64,000 nt of DNA from Leclercia adecarboxylata. GTDB taxonomy: Bacteria; Pseudomonadota; Gammaproteobacteria; Enterobacterales; Enterobacteriaceae. Below are positions 1 to 11,662 of this stretch, piece after piece. Under the pieces are notes generated by a model. That model searched no databases and was not told the DNA's origin. It worked only from the letters and a program-made list of their open reading frames with translations. Location of the stretch: the NCBI GenBank assembly GCA_901472455.1, contig LR590464.1:2418001-2482000 (forward strand), written 5' to 3'. A program made the position numbers and the translations under genes. Position 1 is the stretch's first letter. Each line of letters begins with the position of its first letter.

Positions 1-775
1 CACGCTGTTTGTCACCCCGCCGCTGATGGGCCTGCTGTCACCGACGAATAAAGAGATGCGGCAAGCATCGTTACCCGGTGTTTGTCTGGTGTTCGCCGTG
101 TTGCTGGCGACCCTGTGGATCTTCAGCGATGTGCCTGACCGCAGCGACAACATCGCCCTGATCTACGCCCTGGCCTGCCTGCCGTTGGTTCTGCTGACGG
201 CCGCCACCGTTATCTGCAGTAATCGCCTGGCCTCACTGGCGTTTATTCTTTTTAGCGCCGTGGTGCTCTATGCCTCCTGGCGCGAAACCGGCCCCTTCTA
301 TTTTGCCCGGCTGGCAGCGGAAGAGTCGGTTTTGCTGGCGCAGTCTTATCTTTCCGCCGCCGCCCTGCTGCTGGTGTTTATTCGCGCCCAGAAAACGCAG
401 AGCACCGCGATGCGTCAAACCCGGACGATGGCGTACTCTCTTGATCCCGAAACGGGCCACCTCGCCTGGGATCCCGATGCGGACCCTTCCCTTACTGCCG
501 CCTTAGCCCCGGTTAACAGCCGGGACGCGCTGCTGGCGTGCCTACCCGATGCGCAACAGCAGGCCCGGATGGCCGCGCGCTGGCAGGCGGTCGCGAATGA
601 CCAGCCTGTCGCTGAGACGTTTCATTTTACGCTGGCGATTCCCGGTCATTCGCCCATCACCTTAACAGAGCGAAATATGCTGATGATGACCGACAAAGAT
701 CGCCCGGTGATTGTCGCCTTCTGGACTGAAGACAAGGGAAGCCTGTTTAACCCAGCGCCGCAGGAGGAAGGTTAA
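1..775 (+). CDS. MASE1-like integral membrane sensor protein, 5' partial
   Basis: The frame is open from the first base of the window, so the N-terminus lies upstream. The visible part has at least four hydrophobic segments (starting near SLPGVCLVFAVLL and NIALIYALACLPLVLL), then a soluble tail of about 120 residues with a PAS-like look. No GGDEF, EAL or histidine kinase motif follows before the stop. The spacing and character of the helices recall MASE1 membrane sensors; this is a family-level inference. The next gene starts 2 bases downstream behind an AGGAGG-like site, which suggests one transcript. Confidence 0.5.
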   Translation, partial: TLFVTPPLMGLLSPTNKEMRQASLPGVCLVFAVLLATLWIFSDVPDRSDNIALIYALACLPLVLLTAATVICSNRLASLAFILFSAVVLYASWRETGPFYFARLAAEESVLLAQSYLSAAALLLVFIRAQKTQSTAMRQTRTMAYSLDPETGHLAWDPDADPSLTAALAPVNSRDALLACLPDAQQQARMAARWQAVANDQPVAETFHFTLAIPGHSPITLTERNMLMMTDKDRPVIVAFWTEDKGSLFNPAPQEEG

Positions 776-777
776 CC

Positions 778-2087
778 ATGCTGCAGATCGCTTTTTTACT
801 CGCCGGGGCGACATTTGTCCGCAAAGCGGCCCCCTTTTTTATGGTGGCAGGGTTGCTCTGGGGCGGGCTGGGGCTGGCCATTTTTCTTGATGGTTTGCAG
901 GGCGGGCTGCACTTCCCCTGCACGTTTTTGGTCTGTTTTTGCTGCTCGACAGCCTGGTGTCGCTGGCGCTCGGCTCCGCGGCCAAAGGCACTCAGCGGGG
1001 GATTTTTTACTTTAAGGGCGGCGTATTTCTGCTGATCGCCATTTCTGATTTTATCGGGTCGCCATGACGGTACCCTGGTGCTGGCCATCGTGTTTGGGAT
1101 TGCGTATTTCATTACCGGCCTGTTTACCATCGCCTCTGCGGTGGTGGTACGCTTCACCCACTGGCGTCGCGCCCTGCTGTCCGGGGTGTTGCAAATCCTG
1201 TTTGCCATTTTCCTGTTCCTGCCTTTTTCCGACAGAACATGACGGCACCGTGTCGCAGTTTATCGGTATGGTGATGCTCACCGGCGGAGTACATTCCGTG
1301 ATCCTCTCCTTACGGATGCGCCAGATCCGCCACGGCCGCTCGGTGTTCGATATTCTCGCCCCGCAGACCCTGATGATCGGCCCGCGTGAGGCCCTGCCGC
1401 AGGATGTACAGCGCATGCCAGGGGATCAACTGATCGTCCACGTCTGGACCCCGGAAGGGTCCGCTAAACAACAGACGCTCCCGCGCCCGGTGATCAACCG
1501 CTACATCGCTGCCGTCGATGCCAACGGGTGATCTCCACCGGTCATGCGGCGCTGGAAGTCCCGCCGACGCTCTATATCAGCCTCTACCCGGCGGCCGAGA
1601 TCGACCGTTCGCCGTCGGAGTTTTTTAACCTGCTGAAGGCGGTGGAAGCTAATACGGTGGCGGGCAAGTATCAACCGGACTACCGCTTTGAAGCCAATAT
1701 GTGTTGCGAGTCCGACCGCAAAATCCACTTCTCCACCTTCAATGCGGCCTCATTGACCAGCTTCTGGACGCAATACCGACAAACCGAAACCTACAACCTG
1801 ACCTGGCGCAACTGTTCCAGCAGCGTGGCCTACGCCCTGGAAGCCGCTCTGGACGGTGCGCTGAAAGAGCGCTGCTCCCGGGGCGGCTTTATGCGACTGC
1901 TATTTATCCCTGAGTTGTGGATTGCCGCGCAGCTGGCGTAAGCGCGCCACCAACATGGCCTGGACGCCCGGGCTGGTGCTGGACTATACCCGGGCGCTGC
2001 ATGCGGTGGTTCACCCCACAGACGTGTCGCTGATCCACCTGCTCAAAAAGCGCTGGTTTACGGCTGCGGATACTGGTCGTCAGTTGA
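778..2087 (+). CDS. HdeD-like (DUF308) membrane protein fused to a permuted papain-like hydrolase domain, frameshifted
   Basis: Joining the frames gives about 435 residues. The N-terminal third holds six or so short hydrophobic helices of the HdeD/DUF308 type ([52 protein letters not shown]). The C-terminal half has GHAALEV and, about 95 residues later, [15 protein letters not shown] His that precedes a Cys on a helix fits permuted NlpC/P60 or papain-like enzymes, so a membrane-tethered peptidase or amidase is inferred. Frame changes occur near 920, 1045, 1240, 1527 and 1940, mostly one-base events. The likely stop is TGA at 2085-2087, just overlapping the convergent cupin gene. The exact C-terminus is uncertain. 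Confidence 0.55.
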
Positions 2088-2457
2088 CCTTCTCCAGCCA
2101 CGCCACCGGGCTGCCGTCCACCGCTTCCGAGATGGCGATGTGGGTCATCGCGGTTTGCGCGCAGGCACCGTGCCAGTGTTTGACGCCCGGGGGGATCCAC
2201 GCGATATCACCCTGATTGAGCGCTTCTGCCTCTTTGCCCCACTCCTGCAGCCAGCCGCGCCCCTGGGTGACGATCAACGTTTGTCCCAGCGGGTGGGTAT
2301 GCCATGCGGTACGCGCCCCCGGCTCAAAGGTAACGGTCGCCCCGCCCACTTTCGCCGGCTCGGTGGCCTGAAATGGCGCGTCGATGCGCACGGTGCCGGT
2401 AAACCAGGCCTCGGGGCCACGGACTGACGGTAACGAACCACTGCGGATAATTTTCAT
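2080..2457 (-). CDS. Small cupin-domain protein
   Basis: 125 residues forming a single cupin. The first metal-binding motif is [13 protein letters not shown] (His-x-His with a later Gln), and the second is [10 protein letters not shown]. The family includes small metal-dependent hydroxynitrile-lyase-like and carboxymuconolactone-associated cupins; the substrate is unknown. It is divergent from a LysR gene starting 112 bases away, which is a common regulator/target arrangement. The reading frame is intact. Confidence 0.75.
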   Translation of the reverse strand: MKIIRSGSLPSVRGPEAWFTGTVRIDAPFQATEPAKVGGATVTFEPGARTAWHTHPLGQTLIVTQGRGWLQEWGKEAEALNQGDIAWIPPGVKHWHGACAQTAMTHIAISEAVDGSPVAWLEKVN

Positions 2458-2568
2458 GCTGCCTCCTCGTTTGCTGTGGGCTTAACAGTAGCCTAAGACC
2501 GGGGCGAGGATTAGACTGCATAATCAGAAAGGAACCATGAGCCAGATTCATATATCGGGAGCGCCGCG

Positions 2569-3458
<890 letters not shown>

Positions 3459-3459
3459 T

Positions 3460-4768
<1,309 letters not shown>

Positions 4769-6265
4769 ATGAAAACAAGCAATAAAAGCGCAGCCGATCA
4801 TCACGCTGCGAAACGTCGCTGGCTGAATGCCCACGAAGAGGGCTACCACAAGGCGATGGGCAACCGTCAGGTGCAGATGATCGCCATCGGCGGCGCTATC
4901 GGTACGGGGCTGTTTTTAGGTGCAGGCGCCCGTCTGCAAATGGCTGGCCCGGCCCTCGCACTGGTCTATCTGGTGTGCGGTATCTTCTCCTTCTTTATCC
5001 TGCGTGCCCTGGGCGAACTGGTGTTACACCGTCCCTCCAGCGGCAGCTTCGTCTCTTATGCCCGTGAGTTCCTCGGTGAAAAAGCGGCCTATGTTGCAGG
5101 TTGGATGTACTTCGTTAACTGGGCGATGACCGGGATCGTGGATATCACCGCGGTAGCGCTGTACATGCACTACTGGGGCGCGTTTGGCGATGTGCCGCAG
5201 TGGGTGTTTGCCCTTGGCGCGCTGGCGATTGTCGGCACCATGAACATGATTGGCGTGAAGTGGTTCGCCGAGATGGAGTTCTGGTTTGCACTGGTTAAGG
5301 TGCTGGCGATTGTCATCTTCCTGGTCGTCGGTACGGTGTTCCTCGGTAGCGGCAAACCGCTCGACGGCAACATGACCGGCTTCCACCTGATCACCGATAA
5401 CGGCGGTTTCTTCCCGCACGGCCTGTTGCCTGCGCTGGTATTGGTCCAGGGCGTGGTGTTCGCCTTTGCCTCTATTGAGCTGGTGGGAACGGCGGCGGGC
5501 GAATGTAAAGATCCAGAGAACATGGTGCCAAAAGCGATTAACAGCGTTATCTGGCGTATCGGCCTGTTCTATGTCGGCTCCGTCGTGCTGCTGGTGCTGC
5601 TCCTGCCGTGGAACGCCTATCAGGCGGGCCAAAGTCCGTTCGTCACCTTCTTCTCGAAGCTCGGCGTGCCTTACGTAGGCAGCATCATGAACATCGTGGT
5701 CCTGACCGCGGCGCTCTCCAGCCTGAACTCCGGCCTGTACTCCACTGGCCGTATCCTGCGCTCCATGTCGATGGGCGGCTCTGCGCCGAAGTTTATGTCG
5801 AAGATGAGCAAGCAGCAGGTACCGTATGCGGGCATTCTGGCGACCCTGGTGGTCTACGTCTTTGGCGTGTTCCTGAACTATCTGGTGCCATCGCAGGTAT
5901 TTGAGATCGTACTGAACGTGGCGGCACTGGGCATCATCGCCTCCTGGGCCTTTATCGTGGTGTGCCAGATGCGTCTGCGCAAAGCGATTAAAGCAGGCAC
6001 CGCGGCGGAAGTGAGCTTCAAAATGCCGGGCGCACCGGTAACCTCCTGGCTGACCCTGCTGTTCCTGTTCAGCGTCCTGGTTCTGATGGCGTTCGACTAC
6101 CCGAACGGCACCTATACCATCGCCACTATCCCTCTGCTGGCCGTCCTGCTGGTGGCTGGCTGGTTTGGCGTGCGTAAGCGCGTGCATGAGATCCACAGCA
6201 CCGCGCCGAAACACCCGGACGATGAAAATCGGGACAGTCCGCTGGTAGAAGAGACGTCCAGATAA
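4769..6265 (+). CDS. ansP: L-asparagine permease AnsP
   Basis: 498 residues, one less than E. coli AnsP, and closely matching it throughout as I recall that sequence. It is an amino-acid/polyamine/organocation superfamily symporter of the inner membrane with 12 predicted helices. The helix-1 substrate-binding motif GGAIGTGLFLGAG lies at residues 41-53, and the family signature FASIELVGTAAGE lies in the middle of the protein. The start is supported by the E. coli-like N-terminus. A strong terminator follows directly. The frame is unbroken. Confidence 0.95.
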   Translation: MKTSNKSAADHHAAKRRWLNAHEEGYHKAMGNRQVQMIAIGGAIGTGLFLGAGARLQMAGPALALVYLVCGIFSFFILRALGELVLHRPSSGSFVSYAREFLGEKAAYVAGWMYFVNWAMTGIVDITAVALYMHYWGAFGDVPQWVFALGALAIVGTMNMIGVKWFAEMEFWFALVKVLAIVIFLVVGTVFLGSGKPLDGNMTGFHLITDNGGFFPHGLLPALVLVQGVVFAFASIELVGTAAGECKDPENMVPKAINSVIWRIGLFYVGSVVLLVLLLPWNAYQAGQSPFVTFFSKLGVPYVGSIMNIVVLTAALSSLNSGLYSTGRILRSMSMGGSAPKFMSKMSKQQVPYAGILATLVVYVFGVFLNYLVPSQVFEIVLNVAALGIIASWAFIVVCQMRLRKAIKAGTAAEVSFKMPGAPVTSWLTLLFLFSVLVLMAFDYPNGTYTIATIPLLAVLLVAGWFGVRKRVHEIHSTAPKHPDDENRDSPLVEETSR

Positions 6266-6271
6266 AAAACA

Positions 6272-6299
6272 AAACGGTCACTCAGGTGACCGTTTTTTA
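6272..6299 (+). terminator. Rho-independent terminator of ansP
   Basis: Perfect 9-bp stem AACGGTCAC / GTGACCGTT with a TCAG loop, followed by a run of six T. It starts 8 bases after the ansP stop. Confidence 0.92.
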
Positions 6300-6343
6300 T
6301 ATGTGCTCCCCCCTTTTCCCGGCGGCGCTGCGCTTGCCCGGCC

Positions 6344-6745
6344 CTAACGGGCCTGCGCAGGAACCCGGGCAATCACCTTAATTTCGAAATCAAATCCAGC
6401 CAGCCAGGTTACGCCCACGGCTGTCCAGTTCGGGTATGGCGGATGGGGAAAAATGGCCTGTTTGACCTGCATGATGGTTGCAAACTGATTTTGCGGATCG
6501 GTATGGAAGGTGGTGACATCGATCAGATCATCAAACGTACACCCCGCCGCGGCCAGCGTCGCTTTCAGGTTATCGAACGCAAGTTGCACCTGAGCGGCAA
6601 AGTCCGGCTCCGGCGTGCCATCGGCGCGGCTGCCCACCTGGCCGGACACAAACAGTAAATCGCCGGAACGAATGGCGGCAGAATAACCGTGTTCTTCATA
6701 AAGAGCATGTCGGTTGGCGGGGAAAACCGGTTCGCGCTGGATCAT
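6344..6745 (-). CDS. Rid (YjgF/YER057c/UK114) family protein
   Basis: 133 residues with the Rid trimer-barrel pattern: LLFVSGQVG, then LAFDNLKATLAAAGCTFDDLIDVTTF, ending WLAGFDFEIKVIAR. Canonical RidA deaminates reactive enamines and imines using an Arg near residue 105. Here the equivalent segment reads VGVTWLAGFDFEIK without that Arg, so it belongs to a Rid subgroup for which imine deaminase activity is not assured. It is divergent from a TetR gene with shared operators, so repression by that TetR is likely. Confidence 0.85.
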   Translation of the reverse strand: MIQREPVFPANRHALYEEHGYSAAIRSGDLLFVSGQVGSRADGTPEPDFAAQVQLAFDNLKATLAAAGCTFDDLIDVTTFHTDPQNQFATIMQVKQAIFPHPPYPNWTAVGVTWLAGFDFEIKVIARVPAQAR

Positions 6746-6809
6746 AAGGTATCCTGTACATTATCAATGGGTGAAAAACGTAAAGCGCAGCGCGTACGAA
6801 TGCTTTAAT

Positions 6810-6824
6810 ATACGCGGCGTATGT
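6810..6824 (-). promoter_or_regulatory. TetR operator copy 1
   Basis: ATACGCGGCGTATGT, which is the reverse complement of the core of the second copy at 6837-6853. The central 13 bases form an odd-centred palindrome. It lies in the divergent ridA-like/tetR promoter region. Confidence 0.75.
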
Positions 6825-6836
6825 TAAATTAATCAC

Positions 6837-6853
6837 ACATACGCCGCGTATGT
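6837..6853 (+). promoter_or_regulatory. TetR operator copy 2
   Basis: ACATACGCCGCGTATGT, a 17-base palindrome with a one-base centre. It sits 20 bases upstream of the preferred tetR start codon, so it is placed for autorepression. Confidence 0.75.
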
Positions 6854-6873
6854 CAAATGAAGATGGAGAACCT

Positions 6874-7471
6874 ATGGTTGTTAAACGCCGCAGCGAAACG
6901 ATGGAAGAGAACCGAGCAAAACTGCTTATGGCAGCGCGAAAAGCCTTTGCCGAGAAGGGCTTTGCCGCGGCATCCATGGATGAACTCACCGCCAGCGTGG
7001 GCCTTACCCGCGGGGCGCTCTACCACAATTTTGGCGATAAAAAGGGGCTTCTCGCCGCCGTTGTGGCCCAGATGGACGGCGAAATGGCGCAACAGGCCAA
7101 GGCTGAAGCCGCTGATGCGGGAGATGACTGGGAGAAACTGTTAGCGGAAGGCGTCGCCTATATCAAAATGGCGCTCGACCCTGAAGTGCGGCGAATCGTT
7201 CTGCTTGATGGTCCGGCGTTTTCTGGGCGATCCCGCCCAATGGCCGGGGCAGTTGAGCTGCCTTGAATCCACCCGCCAGACCCTCACCCAACTGCTCGAA
7301 CGCGGCGTGATCAAAACCGTGGACGCTGACGCCGCGGCCTATATGTTAAACAGCGCCGCCATGAATGCCGCGCTTTGGATAGCAGCCAGCCCGGACCCGC
7401 AGAAGGCGCTACCGGCGATCATTGCGGTGTTCACGGAGCTGGCAAGCGGCCTGTGCCAGCGTCCGCAATAA
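6874..7471 (+). CDS. TetR/AcrR-family transcriptional repressor, one frameshift
   Basis: About 198 residues. The N-terminal helix-turn-helix is typical: ARKAFAEKGFAAASMDELTASVGLTRGALYHNF, which I quote here only as the stretch from residue 20 to 52. ATG 6874 is preferred over ATG 6850 because a GGAGA site lies 7 bases upstream and the earlier codon is inside the operator. One base is gained near 7215 in a T/G run; the C-terminal ligand domain continues in the second frame (CLESTRQTLTQLLERG). It probably controls itself and the divergent Rid gene. Confidence 0.88.
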
Positions 7472-7892
7472 CATGAGTGTATATCTGCCCTCTTTGCCCG
7501 GCGGCAGGCGGTCCTGGTTCTTTCCCTAACCCACCGGGCTGAAAGATCCCCAGTAATTTCACTGCCCTCAAAGCAATAAAATCATCACAGTATTTTAAAA
7601 GACTTACAGCGACTCCCCTGTCCGGCTGAAAATCGACGAAGCGTTTCCGTAAGGCCGGGGGCGAGGCGCAGGGACGCGCCGAGAGGGCATAGCCTGCAGG
7701 GATGCAGGCTGGTGCCCGACCCGAAAGCCTGGAGGAATAAGCTGAGTGCACCGCGAAGCGGCGATTTTCCTGGCCGGGAGCCGGGATTGTGAAGGGGGCG
7801 GCGGCGAGCCCCCTTCACACGTTCACGGGTGACGCGGCTGGCAGAGAAGTGCAGAACCTAAGGTGAACGGAACCGCCACCTGAGCCGCATGT

Positions 7893-7932
7893 TCCCCTCA
7901 CCCCCAACCCTCTCCCCATAAGGGGAGAGGGA
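7893..7932. repeat. Interspersed palindromic element (CCTCACCC...CTCTCCCC / GGGGAGAGG)
   Basis: The core CCCTCTCCCCATAAGGGGAGAGGG forms a hairpin with a small loop. Related copies occur at 8100-8123, 15674-15697, five times in 40771-41438, at 51300-51326, 55449-55478 and 58781-58817. It behaves like a REP-type intergenic repeat. Confidence 0.75.
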
Positions 7933-7933
7933 G

Positions 7934-8089
7934 CTGACCGTGCCAATATCAGGAGAGGGAGCCGACTGTGCCAGTATCAGGAGAGAGAGCCTATCGTGCC
8001 AGTATCAGCAGAGGGTACCGACCGTGCCAGTATCAGGAGAGGCAGCCGACCGTGCCAGTATCAGGAGAGGCAGCCGATCGTGCCAATTT
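7934..8089. repeat. 28-bp direct tandem repeat, five copies plus a partial
   Basis: Units start at 7934, 7962, 7990, 8018 and 8046, with a partial unit at 8074. The consensus is CCGACCGTGCCAGTATCAGG followed by AGAGGCAG. The last two full units are nearly identical, and earlier ones differ at a few positions. The length is not a multiple of three and no protein is conserved across it. The array lies between two arms of the palindromic element. Confidence 0.9.
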
Positions 8090-8132
8090 TTTGGGGGGAT
8101 CCCTCTCCCCAACGGGAGAGGGAAAACAGGCC

Positions 8133-9195
8133 TTACAGCGCGATGCGGAATCACGTCATCCGGCTGGGTGGCTTCCTGCTGGCGGGAAGATTTCTGCTTC
8201 ACCGTAACGAACAGGGTTTTACCGTCGGCGGAGAGCGCCAGGCTGTTCGGGAAGGTCGGGGTGTCGAGGGTTTTGGTCACTTTGTAGGTTTTCGCATCAA
8301 TCACGCTCACCTTGCCCGCTTCACGGTGGGTCACGTAGGCTTCATCGCGCGCCGGGTTAAACAGCACCGCCAGGGATTCCGGGGCGGACACTTTGCTGAT
8401 GATGCTGCCGTCTTTCAGGGAGATCACCAGCACTTCCGGCTGCTTAGAGTCGGTAATAAAGGCGCGCTGGCCTTTCACGTCGAGGCTCAGGTTCAGGTAG
8501 AAGTGCTCTTTCCCGTCGTCCTGCAGTTTTTTGCGCGCGATGATTTTGTGGGTCGCGGTGTCGATGGTTAGCAGCTCGCCGTCACCGTTGGTGGTGTACA
8601 GGCGCTTAGCCTGCGCATCCAGCGCCAGGCCGGTGCTGAACTTGCCGGTGCCGGTAATGGTCTCTTTCAGCTTCAGCGTTTCGCCGTCCACTGCCCAGAT
8701 CACGCTCTCTTTACCGATGCCGGTGATATAGACGGTATTGGTGGTGTCATCTGCCACCAGCTCACGCGGCTGCAGCGGTTTAACGGTTTCGCTGCGCTTA
8801 CGCTCGTCGAGCACCAGACGGCCCTTCACGTCACCGGTTTTCGCGTCAATCGCCGTTACGGCACTGTTGGTAGTGTTACCGAACCACAGCGTCTGGGTGG
8901 CGTTGTTGATGGTCGCGCCAAAAGGTTTCAGATCGCTATGAATGGCCTGTGTCACTTCCAGCGTCAGCGGATCGAGACGGTAAACCACCCCACCCTTGTC
9001 GGTTTTGCGGCTCTGCGTGGTGGCGACCCACAGCGCGTTCTCCTGCTGGCTGACGGCCATCTCATACGCGCCTTTACCAACCGCTTTACGCAGCATCTCT
9101 TCGGCGGCATGAACATTAAAGGTCCCGGCAATCAGCAGCGAACCTAATAACAGTGAGCCACGCAGACGCGGCGAGCACAGGTGACGTAAATTCAT
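8133..9195 (-). CDS. yncE: YncE, periplasmic beta-propeller protein
   Basis: About 353 residues. It has a signal peptide (GSLLLGSLLIAGTFNVHA) followed by repeated YncE/NHL-type propeller blades such as VYRLDPLTLEVTQAI and VSVIDAKTYKVTKTL. E. coli YncE is a secreted seven-bladed propeller that binds DNA in vitro and is repressed by Fur; its function is unresolved. An extra G at 8147/8148 pushes the raw frame past the proper stop; without it the protein ends QPDDVIRIAL at TAA 8133-8135, as in E. coli. A Fur box lies upstream, shared with yncD. Confidence 0.93.
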
Positions 9196-9274
9196 AACAA
9201 CTCCCTTTTAACGTAAATGGTATCGCTGACATCGCTTCCGGCCGACAAAGTCATCGCTTCGCCTGATTATGGAT

Positions 9275-9293
9275 GAGAATAGTAATCATTATT
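9275..9293. promoter_or_regulatory. Fur box between yncE and yncD
   Basis: GAGAATAGTAATCATTATT matches 15 of 19 bases of the GATAATGATAATCATTATC consensus. It lies 80 bases from the yncE start and about 165 from the yncD start, so it could repress both under iron-replete conditions. Confidence 0.8.
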
Positions 9294-9458
9294 TATCGCA
9301 ATGTGGAGTAATTCTTGATCGTCACAGGCCTATCCGCTGATTTAACCTACACTTTGCTTAACGCTATGTGCTGTTATGGTTTTCAATATATTTACAAAAG
9401 ATTTACCATACAGGCACATGTTCCATTTGGTTCGTTCTTTCCTTAACCGGTTGTATTC

Positions 9459-11575
9459 ATGAAAATCATTTCTGCCCGTAAGGTTTCACTTCCTCTGTTG
9501 TTGGTTCCCGTTATTTTTTCTCCCGTCGCCGCTATGGCGGCAGAAGAGCAAACCATGATCGTCAGCGCGTCGCCGCAAACGCTCTCTGAGCTGGATACCC
9601 CTGCTGCGGTTAGCGTCGTCAATGGCGATGATATACGCCAGGCCACGCCGCGTATTAACCTCTCCGAATCACTCGGCAGCGTGCCGGGGCTGCAGATCCA
9701 GAACCGCCAGAACTACGCTCAGGATCTCCAGCTCTCCACCCGCGGTTTCGGCGCCCGCTCCACCTTCGGGGTGCGCGGCATTCGTCTTTATGTGGACGGT
9801 ATTCCGGCCACCATGCCGGACGGTCAGGGGCAAACCTCGAATATCGATCTCAACAGCATCGAAAGTGTGGAAGTCCTGCGCGGGCCGTTTTCTGCCCTGT
9901 ACGGCAACGCCTCAGGCGGTGTGATTAATATGACCACCGAAACCGGACGCCAGCCCACCACCGTGGAGGCCAGCAGCTATTACGGCAGTTACGGTAGCTG
10001 GCGCTACGGCATGAAGGCCACCGGCGCGATGGGCGACGGCACCCAGCCCGGGGATGTGGATTACACCGTCTCCACCACCCGCTTCACCACCCACGGCTAT
10101 CGCGATCACAGCGGAGCGCGTAAAAATCTCGCCAATGCCAAACTGGGCGTGCGCATCGACGACGCCAGCAAGCTGAGCCTGATCTTTAACAGCGTCGATA
10201 TGAAAGCCAACGATCCCGGCGGACTGGACTATCAGGAGTGGCGGGATAACCCACGCCAGTCCCCGCGCGGGGATCAGTACAACACCCGCAAAACTATTAA
10301 GCAGACCCAGGCGGGGCCTGCGCTATGAGCGTCAGCTGAGCGCGCAGGACGACCTCAGCGTGATGGCCTACGCGGGCGAACGTGAGATGACCCAGTACCA
10401 GTCAATCCCCTACCAGCCGCAGCTGCGGCCAACCCATGCTGGCGGCGTGATTGACATGCAGCGCCACTATCAGGGGATCGACACCCGCTGGACCCACCGT
10501 GGGGAGTTGCTGGTGCCGATGACGTTCACCACCGGCCTGAACTACGAAAACCTGAGCGAAAATCGTCGCGGGTATGAAAACTTCGTGATGAACAACGGCG
10601 CGCCGGATTATGGCGTTAAAGGGGCGAAACGCCGCGATGAGCGCAACCTCATGTGGAACGTCGATCCCTACCTGCAAACGAACTGGCAGCTGACGCAAAA
10701 AGCTCTCCCTCGACGCGGGTGTACGCTACAGCTCCGTGTGGTTCGACTCGAACGATCACTATGTGCAAGGAGCCAACGGGGATGACAGCGGTGAGGCCAG
10801 CTACCACAAGTGGCTCCCGGCAGGCGCGCTGAAATATCGCGTCACCGATGCCTGGAACGTCTATGCCGCTGCTGGCCGTGGTTTTGAAACCCCGACCATC
10901 AACGAACTCTCCTACCGTTCCGACAACCAGAGCGGCCTGAACTTCGGCCTGAAGCCATCCACCAACAATACTTATGAGGTGGGAAGCAAAACGCGGATCG
11001 GCAATGGCCTGTTCACTGCGGCGCTGTTCCGCACCGACACTGACGATGAGATCGTTGTCGACGCCAGTTCAGGCGGGCGCACCAGCTACAAAAACGCCGG
11101 TAAAACCCGTCGCCAGGGAATGGAACTCTCTCTTGACCAGCAGTTTGCCGAAAACTGGAAGCTGAAAATGGCCTGGACCTGGCTGGATGCGACCTACCGC
11201 AGCAACGTGTGCGGTGCTGCTGACTGTGAGGGCAACCGGATGCCAGGCATTGCGCGCAATATGGGCTATGCTTCCTTTGGCTGGCAGCCTGAAGAGGGCT
11301 GGTATGCCGGATCGGATGTGCGTTATATGAGCGATATCGAGGCCGATGACGAAAACACCGCCAAAGCGCCCTCTTATACCGTCGTAGGGCTGAACACCGG
11401 TTATAAGCTGAATGTGGGTAACTGGGGAATGGACGTCTTTGGCCGCGTGGATAATCTGTTCGATAAAGAATATATCGGTTCAGTCATCGTTAATGAGTCT
11501 AACGGACGTTATTACGAGCCAGCGCCAGGACGTAATTATGGCGTCGGTTTAGCAATCTCTTACCGCTTTGAGTAA
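9459..11575 (+). CDS. yncD: TonB-dependent outer membrane receptor YncD (PqqU), two frameshifts
   Basis: About 705 residues. The signal peptide (LLLVPVIFSPVAAMA) is followed by a TonB box region (EQTMIVSA), a plug domain (TPAAVSVVNGDDIRQ to VEVLRGPFSALYGNASGG) and a 22-strand barrel ending VGLAISYRFE. E. coli YncD was recently identified as the pyrroloquinoline quinone receptor PqqU and is also a phage receptor. An extra G near 10314 and an extra A in the A-run at 10696-10700 break the frame; both are homopolymers. It is divergent from yncE with a Fur box between them. Confidence 0.93.
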
Positions 11576-11582
11576 TTAATTT

Positions 11583-11608
11583 TCCCGGCAGGCGATCGTC
11601 TGCCGGGA
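11583..11608. terminator. Stem-loop between convergent yncD and mcbR
   Basis: TCCCGGCAG / CTGCCGGGA pairs around GCGATCGT. Neither side has a good T tract, so it may be a weak or bidirectional terminator. Confidence 0.45.
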
Positions 11609-11662
11609 ATAAACAAGCGAAGCGGTAATATTAAAAAAGAGCGTTTCGCGGACGGTTGCGTA

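Larger units (their letters stand above)
7472..8132. other. Structured non-coding region between tetR and yncE
   Basis: 660 bases between two convergent genes with no credible coding frame. It holds an inverted repeat AGCCTGCA/TGCAGGCT at 7691-7710, a 12-bp perfect inverted repeat at 7788-7799/7808-7819 around GAAGGGGGC, a palindromic interspersed element at 7893-7932, and a 28-bp tandem array at 7934-8089. Confidence 0.6.

Noticed and set aside
5024..6214. 396-codon open frame on the minus strand
   Set aside because: It is fully antisense to ansP; the composition (His, Gln, Arg-rich) is that of a shadow frame, and ansP matches its family end to end.
7431..7818. Minus-strand ORFs between tetR and yncE
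   Set aside because: They consist of inverted-repeat sequence, lack ribosome sites and show no family resemblance.
7940..8571. Plus-strand ORFs through the 28-bp array
   Set aside because: The repeat unit is not a multiple of three, so each frame reads different peptides, and the 3' part is antisense to yncE.
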